A stretch of DNA of 64,000 nucleotides from Lewinellaceae bacterium (GCA_016711435.1 JADJSY010000025.1:44518-108517), one strand, 5' to 3'. Counted from the first letter of the stretch, positions 52,357-61,600 are shown. Notes: generated by a model not told the origin, from the sequence alone. Program-made: numbers and translations.

Positions 52357-54534
52357 TTATCTGTCCAGCGACTCTTTCAGAGCAGCCAGGGCTGCCAGAT
52401 CGCCCAGTGTTTCTTTTTCTACTTTTTTCTGAACATCACCGATGGCCGTTTGCTGTTCGCCATCTTCTTTGGCGCGCTCAGCGCGTACTGCCGATTCTGC
52501 TTTGTATTTCAAATCTTCCAGGTAGCGGGTGTGCGAAACCAGGATACGGCGATCTTCTTTGTTGAATTCGATCACTTTAACCGTCAAAACATCGCCCGGA
52601 TTGACCGGTTGGCCATCTTCCTTGCGGATGTGCTTGGCCGGAGCGAATGCTTCGAGGCCGTGCGGCATCTGGAAGGTAGCGCCTTTGTCGTCGCGTTTCA
52701 GCACGGTCGCTTCATGGTAAGAGCCAACGGGGAAGAGTTCTTCAAAACCATCCCATGGATTTTCCTGTGTCTGTTTGTGACCCAGGCTGATCTGCCGTTT
52801 GTCTTTGTCGATGTCGAGTACCACTACTTCGAGCGGGCTGCCCACTTTTGTAAACTCGCTCGGGTGTGCGTAGCGTTTGGTCCAGCTCAGGTCGCTGATA
52901 TGTACCATGCCGCCGACACCTTCGCTCAATTCTACAAAAATACCGTAGTTGGTGATGTTTTTCACCGTACCGGTATGGAGTCCGCCGATGGGGAAACGAT
53001 CCGTGATTTCACTCCATGGGTCTGCAGTCAACTGCTTGATAGAGAGTGACATTTTGCGGTCGCTGCGGTCGATGGTCACGACGCGCGCTTCCACTTCCTG
53101 GCCCATTTTGAAGTATTCCTTCGCATTGATGCTCTGGTTGCCCCAGGTAATTTCGCTGATGTGAATCAGACCTTCTACGCCCGGGTGAATTTCAACAAAT
53201 GCGCCGTAGTCTTCGATATTGACAATTTTACCTTTCACGACCGAACCTTCTACCACGTCGGCTGACAGCACCTCCCACGGATGCGGGGTGAGTTGCTTGA
53301 GGCCGAGGCTGATCCGTTTTTTGTTTTCGTCAAAGTCGAGCACCACCACATTGATGCGCTGGTTGAGCGCAAGCAATTCGCTTGGGTGACCGATACGGCC
53401 CCAGCTGATGTCGGTGATGTACAACAGACCGTCTACGCCGCCGAGGTCGAGGAACGCACCGAAATCGGTGATATTCTTGACGATACCTTCCAGTACCTGA
53501 CCTTTATCGAGGCTGCCGAGGATTTGTTCGCGTTGTTCCGCCAGATCGCTTTCGATCAGCGCTTTATGGCTCACAACAGCATTTTTGATCTGCTCGTTGA
53601 CTTTCACCACTTTGAATTCCATCATTTTGCCTACGTACTGATCGTAGTCAATAACAGGTTTGATGTCGATTTGTGAACCGGGAAGGAAGGTTTCCAGACC
53701 GTTGCAATCAACGATAAGACCACCTTTGGTTTTGCTGATAACCGTACCGCGAATGATGGTACCGTTTTTGAAAGAATCAACAATGCTTTCCCAGGCGCGG
53801 AGGATTTTGGCTTTCCGGCGAGACAGGCCCAATTGACCCTGGCTGTCTTCCTGGCTTTCTACGTAAACCTCTACTTCATCGCCCTGTGCCAGACCCGGTG
53901 TATCGCGGAATTCGCTCATCGGGATCAGGCCGTCACTCTTGTAATTGATGTCGAGTACTACGTCGCCGCCGCTGATAGCGCTGACGCGACCGCGGATGAT
54001 TTCGTTTTCCGTAACACTTTTGAGTGTTGCATCGTACTGTTTCAACAGCGTCGCTTTATCTTCCTTTGTGTAGGCGATTGCACCGCGTTTGTCCATCAAC
54101 CAGTTGAAGTCGTCATGGGCGCCGCCGGCAACAACCGGTTCAAATTCAGGCAGTTCCACTTCTTCCTCTTCTTCTTCTGCAACAGGTTCTACTTCTTTTT
54201 TTGCAGCAGGAGCGGGTTCTTCTTCCTCTTCTTCTGCAACAACTTCTGATTCTTCTTCAGGAGTTACTTCTGCAACTACTTCCGGTTCAGCTTCCGCAAC
54301 CGGTGTTTCCACTACTGCTTCTGCAACAACCTCAGGTACTTCAACTGCAACTGGTGTTTCCACAGTTGCTTCTGCAACAACTTCCGGCTCCGCTTCCGCA
54401 ACAGGTGTTTCCACTACTGCTTCCGCAACTGCTTCCGGTTCTTCTGCAACAACAGGGGTCTCTACTGTTTCCTCAGCGGGAACATTGACTTCTTCCTGTT
54501 CGTTGTTGACTTCTTTTTCGTCGTCTATTAACAT
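52357..54534 (-). CDS. rpsA: 30S ribosomal protein S1 with acidic repeat N-terminus
   Basis: 725 residues. Residues about 1-135 are an acidic extension of repeats such as EVVAEAVVETPVAEAEPEVV, reading into EEEEEVELPEFEPVVAGGAH. Six S1 RNA-binding domains follow (IRGRVSAISGGDVVLDINYK; IIRGTVISKTKGGLIVDCNG; VLEGIVKNITDFGAFLDLGG; VVKGKIVNIEDYGAFVEIHP; LHTGTVKNITNYGIFVELSE; and a last, diverged YHEATVLKRDDKGATFQMPH). S1 brings mRNA to the 30S subunit. E. coli S1 is 557 residues, so the extension is the main difference. A TACCTTTG -7 box lies 100 bases upstream. Confidence 0.95.
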   Translation of the reverse strand: MLIDDEKEVNNEQEEVNVPAEETVETPVVAEEPEAVAEAVVETPVAEAEPEVVAEATVETPVAVEVPEVVAEAVVETPVAEAEPEVVAEVTPEEESEVVAEEEEEEPAPAAKKEVEPVAEEEEEEVELPEFEPVVAGGAHDDFNWLMDKRGAIAYTKEDKATLLKQYDATLKSVTENEIIRGRVSAISGGDVVLDINYKSDGLIPMSEFRDTPGLAQGDEVEVYVESQEDSQGQLGLSRRKAKILRAWESIVDSFKNGTIIRGTVISKTKGGLIVDCNGLETFLPGSQIDIKPVIDYDQYVGKMMEFKVVKVNEQIKNAVVSHKALIESDLAEQREQILGSLDKGQVLEGIVKNITDFGAFLDLGGVDGLLYITDISWGRIGHPSELLALNQRINVVVLDFDENKKRISLGLKQLTPHPWEVLSADVVEGSVVKGKIVNIEDYGAFVEIHPGVEGLIHISEITWGNQSINAKEYFKMGQEVEARVVTIDRSDRKMSLSIKQLTADPWSEITDRFPIGGLHTGTVKNITNYGIFVELSEGVGGMVHISDLSWTKRYAHPSEFTKVGSPLEVVVLDIDKDKRQISLGHKQTQENPWDGFEELFPVGSYHEATVLKRDDKGATFQMPHGLEAFAPAKHIRKEDGQPVNPGDVLTVKVIEFNKEDRRILVSHTRYLEDLKYKAESAVRAERAKEDGEQQTAIGDVQKKVEKETLGDLAALAALKESLDR

Positions 54535-54817
54535 AATATAAATGACTGATTTTGAGGGGGATTAGGTTTGGTAAAAGTTTTTTGATCCCACTTGAAGGAC
54601 GGAACCGGTGTCCTCGCTTTGTTCAAAAGCGGGCGCAAAGGTACTATAATTTTTTTGTAATTATATTGTACTATAAGTATAGAATAAAAAAGATTGTGAG
54701 TTTAAGTAGGTGTACAAAATTAATTGATGATAAATCTTCTGTAACTCATTGACTAACATTGCCTTTTGCCCTTTGCTATTTTGCCTTTTCCCTTAGTTTT
54801 GCTTTCAAAAACAAGCC
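54535..54817. other. Intergenic region between rpsA and the propeller gene
   Basis: 283 bases. The left part is the rpsA leader with a small hairpin CGCTTTTGAACAAAGCG near 54614. The middle is AT-rich. The right part (54757-54795) is TTGCCCTTTGC / TTGCCTTTTCCC, one arm of the AAAGGGCAAAAG family, directly ahead of the next gene. Confidence 0.6.
54636..54643 (-). promoter_or_regulatory. Candidate -7 box of rpsA
   Basis: TACCTTTG on the minus strand, a good match to TAnnTTTG, about 100 bases ahead of the rpsA start; it runs into GCGCCC. No TTG is seen at the -33 position; the upstream flank is AT-rich, as at many strong promoters. Confidence 0.5.
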
Positions 54818-55711
54818 ATGAGATTACTTCTTGCAACGTTGTGCGCCATCGGATGCATTTGTCCGGCTTCGTCGCAGCGGCTCGAACACCACGACCTGCT
54901 GCTTTTTTCACTGACCCAAAATGCAGACAGCAGCTGGCTGCCAAACGCCCCGCGTTTTCTGACAAAATTCAACCCCAAAGGCTACAACAATCAGCCTGCC
55001 TTTTTCTCCGACAATGAGCTGTATCTGACGGTACAGTTCCCTGCCGATACCACACAAACCGACCTCGTGGCGCTCGACCTGGGCTCGCTTACACAAACCA
55101 GGGTGACCGCCACCCCACTCACCGCCGAGTACTCGCCCACGCTGATGCCCGGCGGCAGGCGTTTTTCCTGCATACGGGTGGAGGAAGACGGATCGCAACG
55201 CCTGTGGTCGTTTCCCATCGACCGTTCGGACAATGGCCGGCCTGAGTTTCCCAACATATATGGAATCGGTTACCATTGCTGGTTGCGCGACACGCTGGCC
55301 GCTTTTTTTATCGTTGGGGAAAACGGCGCCCCGCATACGCTCCAGGTGGCAGGAACGCGGGCGCAAAAACCGCAACGCATTGCTTCCAATATCGGGCGCT
55401 GCCTGCTCCGGACAGCCAGTGGCCAACTGGCTTTTGTTACAAAAACGACGGAGCAGACCTGGTTTCTCAAAACCTGGAACCCACAGCATAATCAGCAGGA
55501 AATTGTGGTGAAAATGCCGACCGGGAGCGAGGATTTTACCATCCTGCCCGACGGTACGTATGTGACAGGCAGCGGGCCGCGCCTGTTTCAATACAAGCCG
55601 GGGCGGCAGACGGACTGGAAGGAGATCGCGAATCTGAGCCAGTACGGGGTGAAAAAAATTACGCGGCTGGGAAGTGCTAAGAACAAAAAATTGGTTGTGG
55701 TGGTCGAATGA
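54818..55711 (+). CDS. Hypothetical secreted TolB-like beta-propeller protein
   Basis: 297 residues. Signal (LLLATLCAIGCICPASSQ), then propeller-like repeats with the PD40 pattern: NPKGYNNQPAFFSDNELYLT, LTAEYSPTLMPGGRRFSCIR and IYGIGYHCWLRDTLAAFF. The fold is like the TolB C-terminal propeller, but there is no TolB N-domain. Function unknown. It is convergent with uppS, the two stops being a few bases apart. Confidence 0.8.
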   Translation: MRLLLATLCAIGCICPASSQRLEHHDLLLFSLTQNADSSWLPNAPRFLTKFNPKGYNNQPAFFSDNELYLTVQFPADTTQTDLVALDLGSLTQTRVTATPLTAEYSPTLMPGGRRFSCIRVEEDGSQRLWSFPIDRSDNGRPEFPNIYGIGYHCWLRDTLAAFFIVGENGAPHTLQVAGTRAQKPQRIASNIGRCLLRTASGQLAFVTKTTEQTWFLKTWNPQHNQQEIVVKMPTGSEDFTILPDGTYVTGSGPRLFQYKPGRQTDWKEIANLSQYGVKKITRLGSAKNKKLVVVVE

Positions 55712-55713
55712 AC

Positions 55714-56457
55714 TTAACCAATCTGCTCGCTCGTCATCCCAAACCGCCGCTCCCTTCTCTGATAGCTCAGAATCGCTTCAAAAAGTTCTTTTTTGCCAAA
55801 ATCCGGCCAAAAAACAGGGGTAAAGTACAGTTCCGCGTAAGCGATTTGCCAGAGCAGAAAGTTGGAAATACGCGTTTCGCCGCTGGTGCGGATGAGCAGT
55901 TCCGGATCGGGGATACCCTGTGTGCTTAGTGCGTTTTCAAACACACTTTCATTGATGTCGGCGGGCAGGAGCGTTCCGGTTCGAGCCTGTTCTGCGAGTT
56001 GCCGGGCAGCGCGCAGGATTTCCCATTTGGCGGAATAATTCAGCGCCAGCACCAGGGTGATGCGGGTGTTGTTTTTGGTATCTTCCATGCCTTGCCGAAG
56101 GGCTTTCAAACTTGCAGCAGGCAGCGCCTCAATATCGCCGATGGCCATCAGGCGCACCCCGTTTTTATTCAGGTCGCGGATTTCGCCTTTAATCGTTTCC
56201 ACCAGCAGCGTCATCAGCGCCGTGACTTCGGCAGGCGGGCGGTTCCAGTTTTCCGTGCTGAATGCATAGAGGGTAAGGTATTGAACCCCGATTTCCGCAG
56301 CTGCTTCCGTAACGTCCCGCACACTTTTTACGCCGCTGCGGTGTCCCAACACGCGGGGCATACCTTTTTGTTTGGCCCATCGGCCATTGCCGTCCATGAT
56401 GATGGCGATATGCCGGGGGACTTTATCTGGTATGATCTGAGACTTCAGGTCGGACAT
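55714..56457 (-). CDS. uppS: Isoprenyl transferase (undecaprenyl diphosphate synthase family)
   Basis: 247 residues from ATG 56457; the frame is open to 56544. Signature HIAIIMDGNGRWAKQKGMPR with the catalytic Asp, HRSGVKSVRDVTEAAAEIG, LTLYAFSTENWNRP and the substrate-binding ELLIRTSGETRISNFLLWQI AYAELYF, with RRFG at the end. Makes the C55 lipid carrier for cell-wall and polysaccharide synthesis. Length fits the family. Confidence 0.96.
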   Translation of the reverse strand: MSDLKSQIIPDKVPRHIAIIMDGNGRWAKQKGMPRVLGHRSGVKSVRDVTEAAAEIGVQYLTLYAFSTENWNRPPAEVTALMTLLVETIKGEIRDLNKNGVRLMAIGDIEALPAASLKALRQGMEDTKNNTRITLVLALNYSAKWEILRAARQLAEQARTGTLLPADINESVFENALSTQGIPDPELLIRTSGETRISNFLLWQIAYAELYFTPVFWPDFGKKELFEAILSYQRRERRFGMTSEQIG

Positions 56458-56716
56458 GGCTGCGGATTTGTTCGGTAAAATTTGCAGGGCAAAAAACTGG
56501 TAGTCAATGACTTCAGCAGGGAATATGTTGATTGCAGGGGGCACAAATGTATTTCAAAAAGTGATTTTCAAGGAGGAATACCGTTTAAAAGGCTATTCCA
56601 GATAACGTCCGGGAATTTATTTTGTGAATGAAGCCCACAATTTTCAGAAAATGTAAACCTTCGCCCAGGGAATATACTTTTTATAATCAGGTTCATCCCA
56701 ACCATCCTTAATTATC

Positions 56717-57934
56717 ATGGTCACAATGCAAAACGAAATCCGCCAGCGTTTCAATGCCGCTTTTACACCGGAAAAATACCAGGCTTTTCTGCATACCGTG
56801 GACACAGCCTTTGGAGAAGCCGTCACGTTCAGGGTGTCAGAAACGCCGATTTTTGTGCCAAAATCACTGAAAACACAACTTTTACAAGGCGTGGAAGACA
56901 TTTGTGCCGTGCTTCAGGAACCGGATTTCAAACAACGCAGCGAAGCGGCTTTGCCGGTGCATTTGCGGGTGCCCGGCGAAGACGAACACACGATTTTTCT
57001 GCAACTCGATTTCGGCATTTGTAAAGGCCCCGACGGCAGCCTTGTGCCTCAATTGATCGAAATGCAGGGCTTCCCTTCTTTGTATTTTTTTCAGGAAATG
57101 CTGGCGGCATCCTATCGCAAACATTTCGATATTCCGGCGGACTGGAGTCACTTGTTCGGCGGTTTGAATTCGGAAAGTTATATCGAGATGTTGCGGGAAG
57201 TAATCGTAGGAAATTCCAAGCCCGAAAACGTGATCCTGCTGGAAATAGAACCGGAAAAACAAAATACCCGCATCGACTTCTGGGGGAGCCAACAGTACCT
57301 GGGTATCAAGGTGTTGTGCCTTTCCAAAGTCAAACGCGAGGGCCGCGATCTGTTCTATTTAGATGAAAACGGTCGCCGTGTCGGGATAGATCGCATCTAC
57401 AACCGCATCATTTTTGACGAACTGGAAAAGCGCAACGACCTGCCCCGCGAATGGGATATGACCACCGAAGTGAACGCCGAATGGGTGGGCCACCCCAACT
57501 GGTTTTTCCGCATTTCGAAGCATACCCTGCCTTTTATGAAAAGCCCCTTCGTGCCCGAAACGCTGTTTGTCAACGAATTAAAAAGCATCCCGACCGACCT
57601 GGAAAACTGGGTGCTGAAACCGCTGTTTTCCTTCTCCGGCCAGGGCGTCAAAATCAATGTCACCCGCGAAGACGTGGAATCGGTGGATGATCCGGGCAAT
57701 TTTATCTTGCAGCGAAAAGTGGAGTATGTGGCCGCAGTGGACACGGTTAACCCGGCTGAGCCCTCCAAATGCGAGATTCGCATGATGATTCTGTGGAATA
57801 AAAACTGGCCTGCGCCGCGCCTGGTGAACAACCTCGTGCGCATGAGCAAAGGCGAAATGGTGGGCGTGCGCTACAACAAGGGAAAAGACTGGGGCGCCAG
57901 CGTCGGCGCCAGCGTCGGCTTTTTTGAACCATGA
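56717..57934 (+). CDS. ATP-grasp-like protein of unknown substrate
   Basis: 405 residues (ATG 56726 is an alternative start). I see ATP-grasp-like marks, possibly in a permuted order: FLQLDFGICKGPDGSLVPQL IEMQGFPSLY, NWVLKPLFSFSGQGVKI (Lys for ATP), FILQRKVEYVA and CEIRMMILWNKNWPAPRLVN. ATP-grasp enzymes ligate carboxylates to amines or thiols. Substrate unknown. The tail GASVGASVG is a short in-frame duplication. The next gene starts inside its stop (ATGA), so the two are probably translated together. Confidence 0.65.
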   Translation: MVTMQNEIRQRFNAAFTPEKYQAFLHTVDTAFGEAVTFRVSETPIFVPKSLKTQLLQGVEDICAVLQEPDFKQRSEAALPVHLRVPGEDEHTIFLQLDFGICKGPDGSLVPQLIEMQGFPSLYFFQEMLAASYRKHFDIPADWSHLFGGLNSESYIEMLREVIVGNSKPENVILLEIEPEKQNTRIDFWGSQQYLGIKVLCLSKVKREGRDLFYLDENGRRVGIDRIYNRIIFDELEKRNDLPREWDMTTEVNAEWVGHPNWFFRISKHTLPFMKSPFVPETLFVNELKSIPTDLENWVLKPLFSFSGQGVKINVTREDVESVDDPGNFILQRKVEYVAAVDTVNPAEPSKCEIRMMILWNKNWPAPRLVNNLVRMSKGEMVGVRYNKGKDWGASVGASVGFFEP

Positions 57935-58638
57935 ACCAACTCTTTTTTACACAAAAAATCGAACAGGGGTTTGCCCATTTCGATGAAGAGGAAAGCCGCC
58001 ACTTAGTGACCGTGCTGCGCCGCAAAGTGGGCGACCTACTGGAACTCACCGATGGGCGCGGCTTCTTTTACGAAGCGGAAATTGCGGAAACCGGCAAACG
58101 CCACGTGCTCGCCCGCATCCTGAAAACCACGCCCGCCGCGCAGGAAAACGCTGCTGCGCTGCACCTCGCTATCGCGCCCACCAAACAAATCGAACGCATC
58201 GAGTGGCTGCTGGAAAAAGCCACCGAAATCGGCATTGCCGAAATTACCCTGCTGCACTGCAGGCGCTCCGAACGCGATACGGTGCGCCTGGATCGACTGG
58301 AAAAAGTGCTCGTTTCAGCCATGAAACAATCGCTGCGGGCGCATCTGCCCAAACTGAATCCAATGGTTCGTTTTCAGGCGTTCGTGACGAAAGTACAGGC
58401 CGAACAAAAATACATCGCCTGGTGCGCGGATACGCCGCTTCCGCACCTGAAAACCCTGCTCCAACCCGGCAAAAACGCCCTGGTGCTGATCGGCCCGGAA
58501 GGCGATTTTTCACCCGAAGAGGTACAACTGGCGGAGGCGAACGGTTTTACGGGAGTGGGACTGGGCGCCGCGCGGCTGCGGACGGAGACGGCGGGGTTGC
58601 TGGTGGTGGCGACAGGCTGTTGGAGTGAGGGGAAGTGA
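57931..58638 (+). CDS. rsmE: 16S rRNA m3U1498 methyltransferase RsmE
   Basis: 235 residues, overlapping the previous gene by four bases. N-terminal PUA-like part (FDEEESRHLVTVLRRKVGDL), then the SPOUT fold: LAIAPTKQIERIEWLLEKAT EIGI, HCRRSERDTVRLDRLEKVLV, KQSLRAHLPKLNPM and the SAM knot LVLIGPEGDFSPEEVQLAEA with GLGAARLRTETAGLLVVATG at the end. It methylates U1498 of 16S rRNA. Length fits. Confidence 0.96.
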   Translation: MNQLFFTQKIEQGFAHFDEEESRHLVTVLRRKVGDLLELTDGRGFFYEAEIAETGKRHVLARILKTTPAAQENAAALHLAIAPTKQIERIEWLLEKATEIGIAEITLLHCRRSERDTVRLDRLEKVLVSAMKQSLRAHLPKLNPMVRFQAFVTKVQAEQKYIAWCADTPLPHLKTLLQPGKNALVLIGPEGDFSPEEVQLAEANGFTGVGLGAARLRTETAGLLVVATGCWSEGK

Positions 58639-58667
58639 TCAATTTACCTGCGTCTCGTTGAATAACT

Positions 58668-59495
58668 TCATTGCGGTGCAAGTCCGAACCGGCGTTCAGG
58701 CGCGCGACTTTCCAATCGATGAAAATCCGTGGGTTTTAAACCCGTAAAATCTTTGTAGTCGCGCACAAGGTGCTGATAATCATAGTAATTGCAATCAAAT
58801 GCAATGCTTTGCCAATCCTGGTCCGGGTTCAGGTTTTTTTCGCGAAAAGCTTTGTCAAATCGCACCAGCCGGGAAAACACCTTGGGATGCACACCTGTGC
58901 GTTCCTGAAACTTTCGCTCAAACTGTTTGGCACTCAAAAATGATTTTTTTGCCAGGGTATCCAGTGAAGCAGTTGGATTGGTCAACATCCACTGGCAAAC
59001 CCGGTCGATCGGATGGCTTTCCTTTACGGACTTACGCACCAAACTTTCAACGAATCCATTGGCTATCTGCATGATTTCGGTATAGTTCCGGGCAAAGAAA
59101 AAGGCTTCGTTGACCGTATGAACTTCTTTTGAAAATACGCAATCCGCTTCGATGTAAGCATCTTTGATTTCGCAGCTCGGCATACCGGTCAGCCGGTACA
59201 ATCCGCCGGGCTGAAACAGTATTTGTACCACCATAAAATGGCCGTGAACATACCTGTTGGTCACCGACAAAGCTTGTCCTACCAGGGCCACCGGGATATT
59301 GGCAACACTTTTTTGTGGCGCCCTAAAATCCACTTTCTCCCGGTCATGCGGATAAAAAGCCAGGCACTGTTCCGGGCGGGGGGTGTACGGTTTGAAGGGA
59401 GGCGGGTCGTTGCTATCGAACCGCATGTGTACGATTCGATAGCAACGGACAAAAACCTGAAGCGATGGATTGGGCAAAAAGTCTTTTAAAATCAT
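58668..59495 (-). CDS. AraC-family transcriptional regulator
   Basis: 275 residues. The N-terminal sensor half (PSLQVFVRCYRIVHMRFDSN, VQILFQPGGLYRLTGMPSCE) is a cupin-like domain of the DUF6597 type. The C-terminal HTH pair is clear: SLDTLAKKSFLSAKQFERKF QERTGVHPKVFSRLVRFDKA and SIAFDCNYYDYQHLVRDYKD FTGLKPTDFHR. The target genes are not known; the cupin gene is next on the same strand. Confidence 0.93.
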   Translation of the reverse strand: MILKDFLPNPSLQVFVRCYRIVHMRFDSNDPPPFKPYTPRPEQCLAFYPHDREKVDFRAPQKSVANIPVALVGQALSVTNRYVHGHFMVVQILFQPGGLYRLTGMPSCEIKDAYIEADCVFSKEVHTVNEAFFFARNYTEIMQIANGFVESLVRKSVKESHPIDRVCQWMLTNPTASLDTLAKKSFLSAKQFERKFQERTGVHPKVFSRLVRFDKAFREKNLNPDQDWQSIAFDCNYYDYQHLVRDYKDFTGLKPTDFHRLESRAPERRFGLAPQ

Positions 59496-59518
59496 CGCAT
59501 ATCTTGTATTTGCAGTGT

Positions 59519-60143
59519 TTATTGCAAGCCATATTTTGCTGCAATGGCCTGGCGTTCTTCAAAAGCGGTAGGCGCGTACACCAGCCCGAATTGTTCATTC
59601 AACAGATCATGCGCTCGTTTATGTTGTTCTGAACCCCTTGGAAATCCATTTTCAGGGGTCAATTCATGAAAAATACGCTCTAAAAACTGCTCAAAAGGCT
59701 GATTGAAATACATATCAACAAAGCGCAGGGGTTTTTCAGATGCGTTCCAAAAAGTGTGCTTCAGGTTTCGCGGGCGAAAATGCCAGCCGCCTGCTGCAAT
59801 TTCCACGACCTCGTTTTCAACCATCACGCTGGCCGTGCCTTCCAAAACATACATCAACTCATCCAGTTCCTTGTGGAAATGCGGCGGCGGGCCCATGACC
59901 TTGGGTGCGACGGCGCATTCGACGCACGAATATACGCCGCCGGTCATATTCGAGCGCACCCATACCCGGATATCCATGTTTTCTTTGTGCGACAAAGGCG
60001 GCAAAGGCGGCAGGTAAAAGGGTTTTAGCGGGTCTGTGGCAAGGGTTGACTGATGGAGCCGGCTGGGCCATCAATCCGGTGTTGGGCAACATACCGAATG
60101 AAGCAAACAAGCCGGCGGCTTGAATAAAGTCTCTTCTTTCCAT
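59519..60143 (-). pseudogene. Cupin-domain protein with exported N-terminus, one frameshift
   Basis: A start at 60143 gives MERRDFIQAAGLFASFGMLP, a Tat-like export signal with the RRDF motif. The frame then shifts at a T run (60023-60026); one base fewer joins it to the cupin that ends at 59519: VAPKVMGPPPHFHKELDELM, VLEGTASVMVENEVVEIAAG GWHF and LKHTFWNASEKPLRFVDMYF. The His/Glu set of a metal-binding cupin is present (HFHKELDE). Corrected length is about 207 residues. The protein may still work in the true genome if the shift is a sequencing error. Confidence 0.75.
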
Positions 60144-60340
60144 GTAAAAGGGTTTTTAAATTGTTTTTTACAAAACTACCGCATTCAACCTGCTTCCAGT
60201 GGTAAAAAATAGACATTTTATATTGGGTTCAGTAAAGAGAAATGCAAAGGGCGAAAAGCAAAAAGACTCACATTGCATTTATGTGCCAAAATTCAGGACC
60301 ATGTTTACTGAAATTCCGGAAAGCCACGAATTGCTCCCGT
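60144..60340. other. Intergenic region between ric and the cupin gene
   Basis: 197 bases without a gene. It holds a weak inverted repeat around 60240-60282 (AAATGCAAAGGGCGAAAAGC ... TTGCATTT), possibly a degenerate relative of the AAAGGGCAAAAG family, next to the ric 3' end. Confidence 0.4.
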
Positions 60341-61055
60341 TTAATTAGCCTGCTGTTTTTCCAGCGCAATAGCCCGCGGGAACATGATATTGTTCTCCAA
60401 ATGGATATGCAGGTGCAGGTCTTCCTCAAATTCTTTCAGCATGGCAAACGCCACCCTGTATGTCGTACAGCCGTCCTGCGGCGCAGTGTATTGGCTGCTG
60501 AGTTGAGATATTCTCGCCAGACGATCGCCCTCCACCGTGTGCTCATGCATCATCATACGAATAGGATTCTCGACGCTGCCAAATGGCGGCAGGGCAGGAT
60601 GTTGCTCCGTAGCCAGGGTGCGGACAAAGGGAAACAGGATCATTTCTTCCTTCTGCATGTGCTCGGCCAGTTCGGAAGCGACATGTGCAAATTCGTCCCT
60701 GATTTCCAGCAATTCCGGGTGGCGTTCGCCGTGTACCTGGCACAGTTTATTCAGGTACTGCATCAATTCGGGCGATTTCTGAACCACGTAGCGATGGTGC
60801 TTTTTTTCCACATAATCCGCCAGCAAATCAAGCGGCCAGGAAGCGTAGTCCGCCGCTAATTTTTCCTGCGAGGCCGCAACGGTTTGAAGTTCTTCTATTG
60901 AGACCAGAGGCTGCAATGTTTTTACCCTGACAAACCTCGTCGATGCTGCGGTTGCCTTTGCAGCAAAAGTCAATGCCGTATGATTGGAATACGGCAGCGG
61001 CGCGGTAGTCCTGGGCGACGATTTCGCCGATCGTTTGTTTATCTGATATTTCCAT
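60341..61055 (-). pseudogene. ric: Iron-sulfur cluster repair di-iron protein (RIC/ScdA), one frameshift
   Basis: Start at 61055. ScdA_N domain (TIGEIVAQDYRAAAVFQSYG IDFCCKGNRSIDEVC) with its conserved CC. A shift of one base near 60900 links it to the hemerythrin-like part ending at 60341 (EELQTVAASQEKLAADYASW, YVEKKHHRYVVQKSPELMQY, HVASELAEHMQKEEMILFPF, MMMHEHTVEGD, LHLHIHLENNIMFPRA), holding the His/Glu di-iron ligands. RIC proteins repair Fe-S clusters after nitric oxide or oxidative damage. An operator-like motif lies at its 5' end, shared with the rrf2 gene upstream. Confidence 0.85.
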
Positions 61056-61072
61056 GATGTTTTATTTTAAAT

Positions 61073-61092
61073 GAGATAAAATTGTCCTGTTT
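61073..61092 (-). promoter_or_regulatory. Candidate Rrf2-type operator, ric copy
   Basis: Plus strand reads GAGATAAAATTGTCCTGTTT; 16 of 20 bases match 61681-61700. It lies 17 bases ahead of the ric start, between rrf2 and ric. Confidence 0.6.
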
Positions 61093-61121
61093 AAGATCAA
61101 AAAAAGGGGCACAGCGGTAAG

Positions 61122-61556
61122 TCATCGCTTCAAATACGTCAGTCCATCCTTCAGCCCGAGAGCAAGTTCGAGCACGCTGGTTTCCTCCAGCATGGCTTTC
61201 AGTTCGTCCCGGACGGCAGCAAACCGTTCGTGAACCGGGCATGGTTTCAGGGCATTGCAGCTGTGAAGCCCCAGCCCGCAACCCGTAAAAATCTGGTCGC
61301 CGTCAATGGCGGAAACAATTTGGTCCAGACGGATATGTTCCATTTGTTCGCGCCCGATTTCAAATCCGCCGGTGGCGCCCTGCACCGAGCGAACGATGCC
61401 GCCCCTGACCAATTGCTGTAGGATTTTAGCCGTAAATGCTACGGGTGAACCCGTCTCCTGCGCAATATCTTTTACGTTTACCCGCGCGCCTTTCAGGGAG
61501 TGTGTGGCAATAAGCAGGGTCGCTCTGATCCCGTATTCGCAGGCTTTTGAAAACAT
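61122..61556 (-). CDS. Rrf2-family transcriptional regulator (NsrR/IscR-like)
   Basis: 144 residues. Winged helix: CEYGIRATLLIATHSLKGAR VNVKDIAQETGSPVAFTAKI LQQLVRGGIVRSVQGATGGF. Three Cys in CGLGLHSCNALKPCPVHE (spacing C-X6-C-X5-C) suit an Fe-S cluster that reacts with NO or senses cluster supply. Rrf2 proteins of this type repress NO-stress genes; ric directly downstream fits. Its own upstream region has a -7 box and the same 20-bp motif, so it is probably autoregulated. A family D repeat adjoins its 5' end. Confidence 0.92.
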   Translation of the reverse strand: MFSKACEYGIRATLLIATHSLKGARVNVKDIAQETGSPVAFTAKILQQLVRGGIVRSVQGATGGFEIGREQMEHIRLDQIVSAIDGDQIFTGCGLGLHSCNALKPCPVHERFAAVRDELKAMLEETSVLELALGLKDGLTYLKR

Positions 61557-61560
61557 ACGT

Positions 61561-61600
61561 AGTTATTGGTTATTGGTGTTGATAATCAAGCATTTGCAAA
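61561..61600 (+). repeat. Interspersed repeat family D, copy 3
   Basis: AGTTATTGGTTATTGGTGTT GATAATCAAGCATTTGCAAA. A shorter copy of the 48361-48420 repeat, lacking one GTTATC phrase. It lies four bases from the rrf2 start codon, in its leader. Confidence 0.7.

Noticed and set aside
54089..54541. Ser/Thr-rich 150-codon frame on the plus strand
   Set aside because: Reverse reading of the acidic repeats of rpsA. The composition is a by-product of the repeat.
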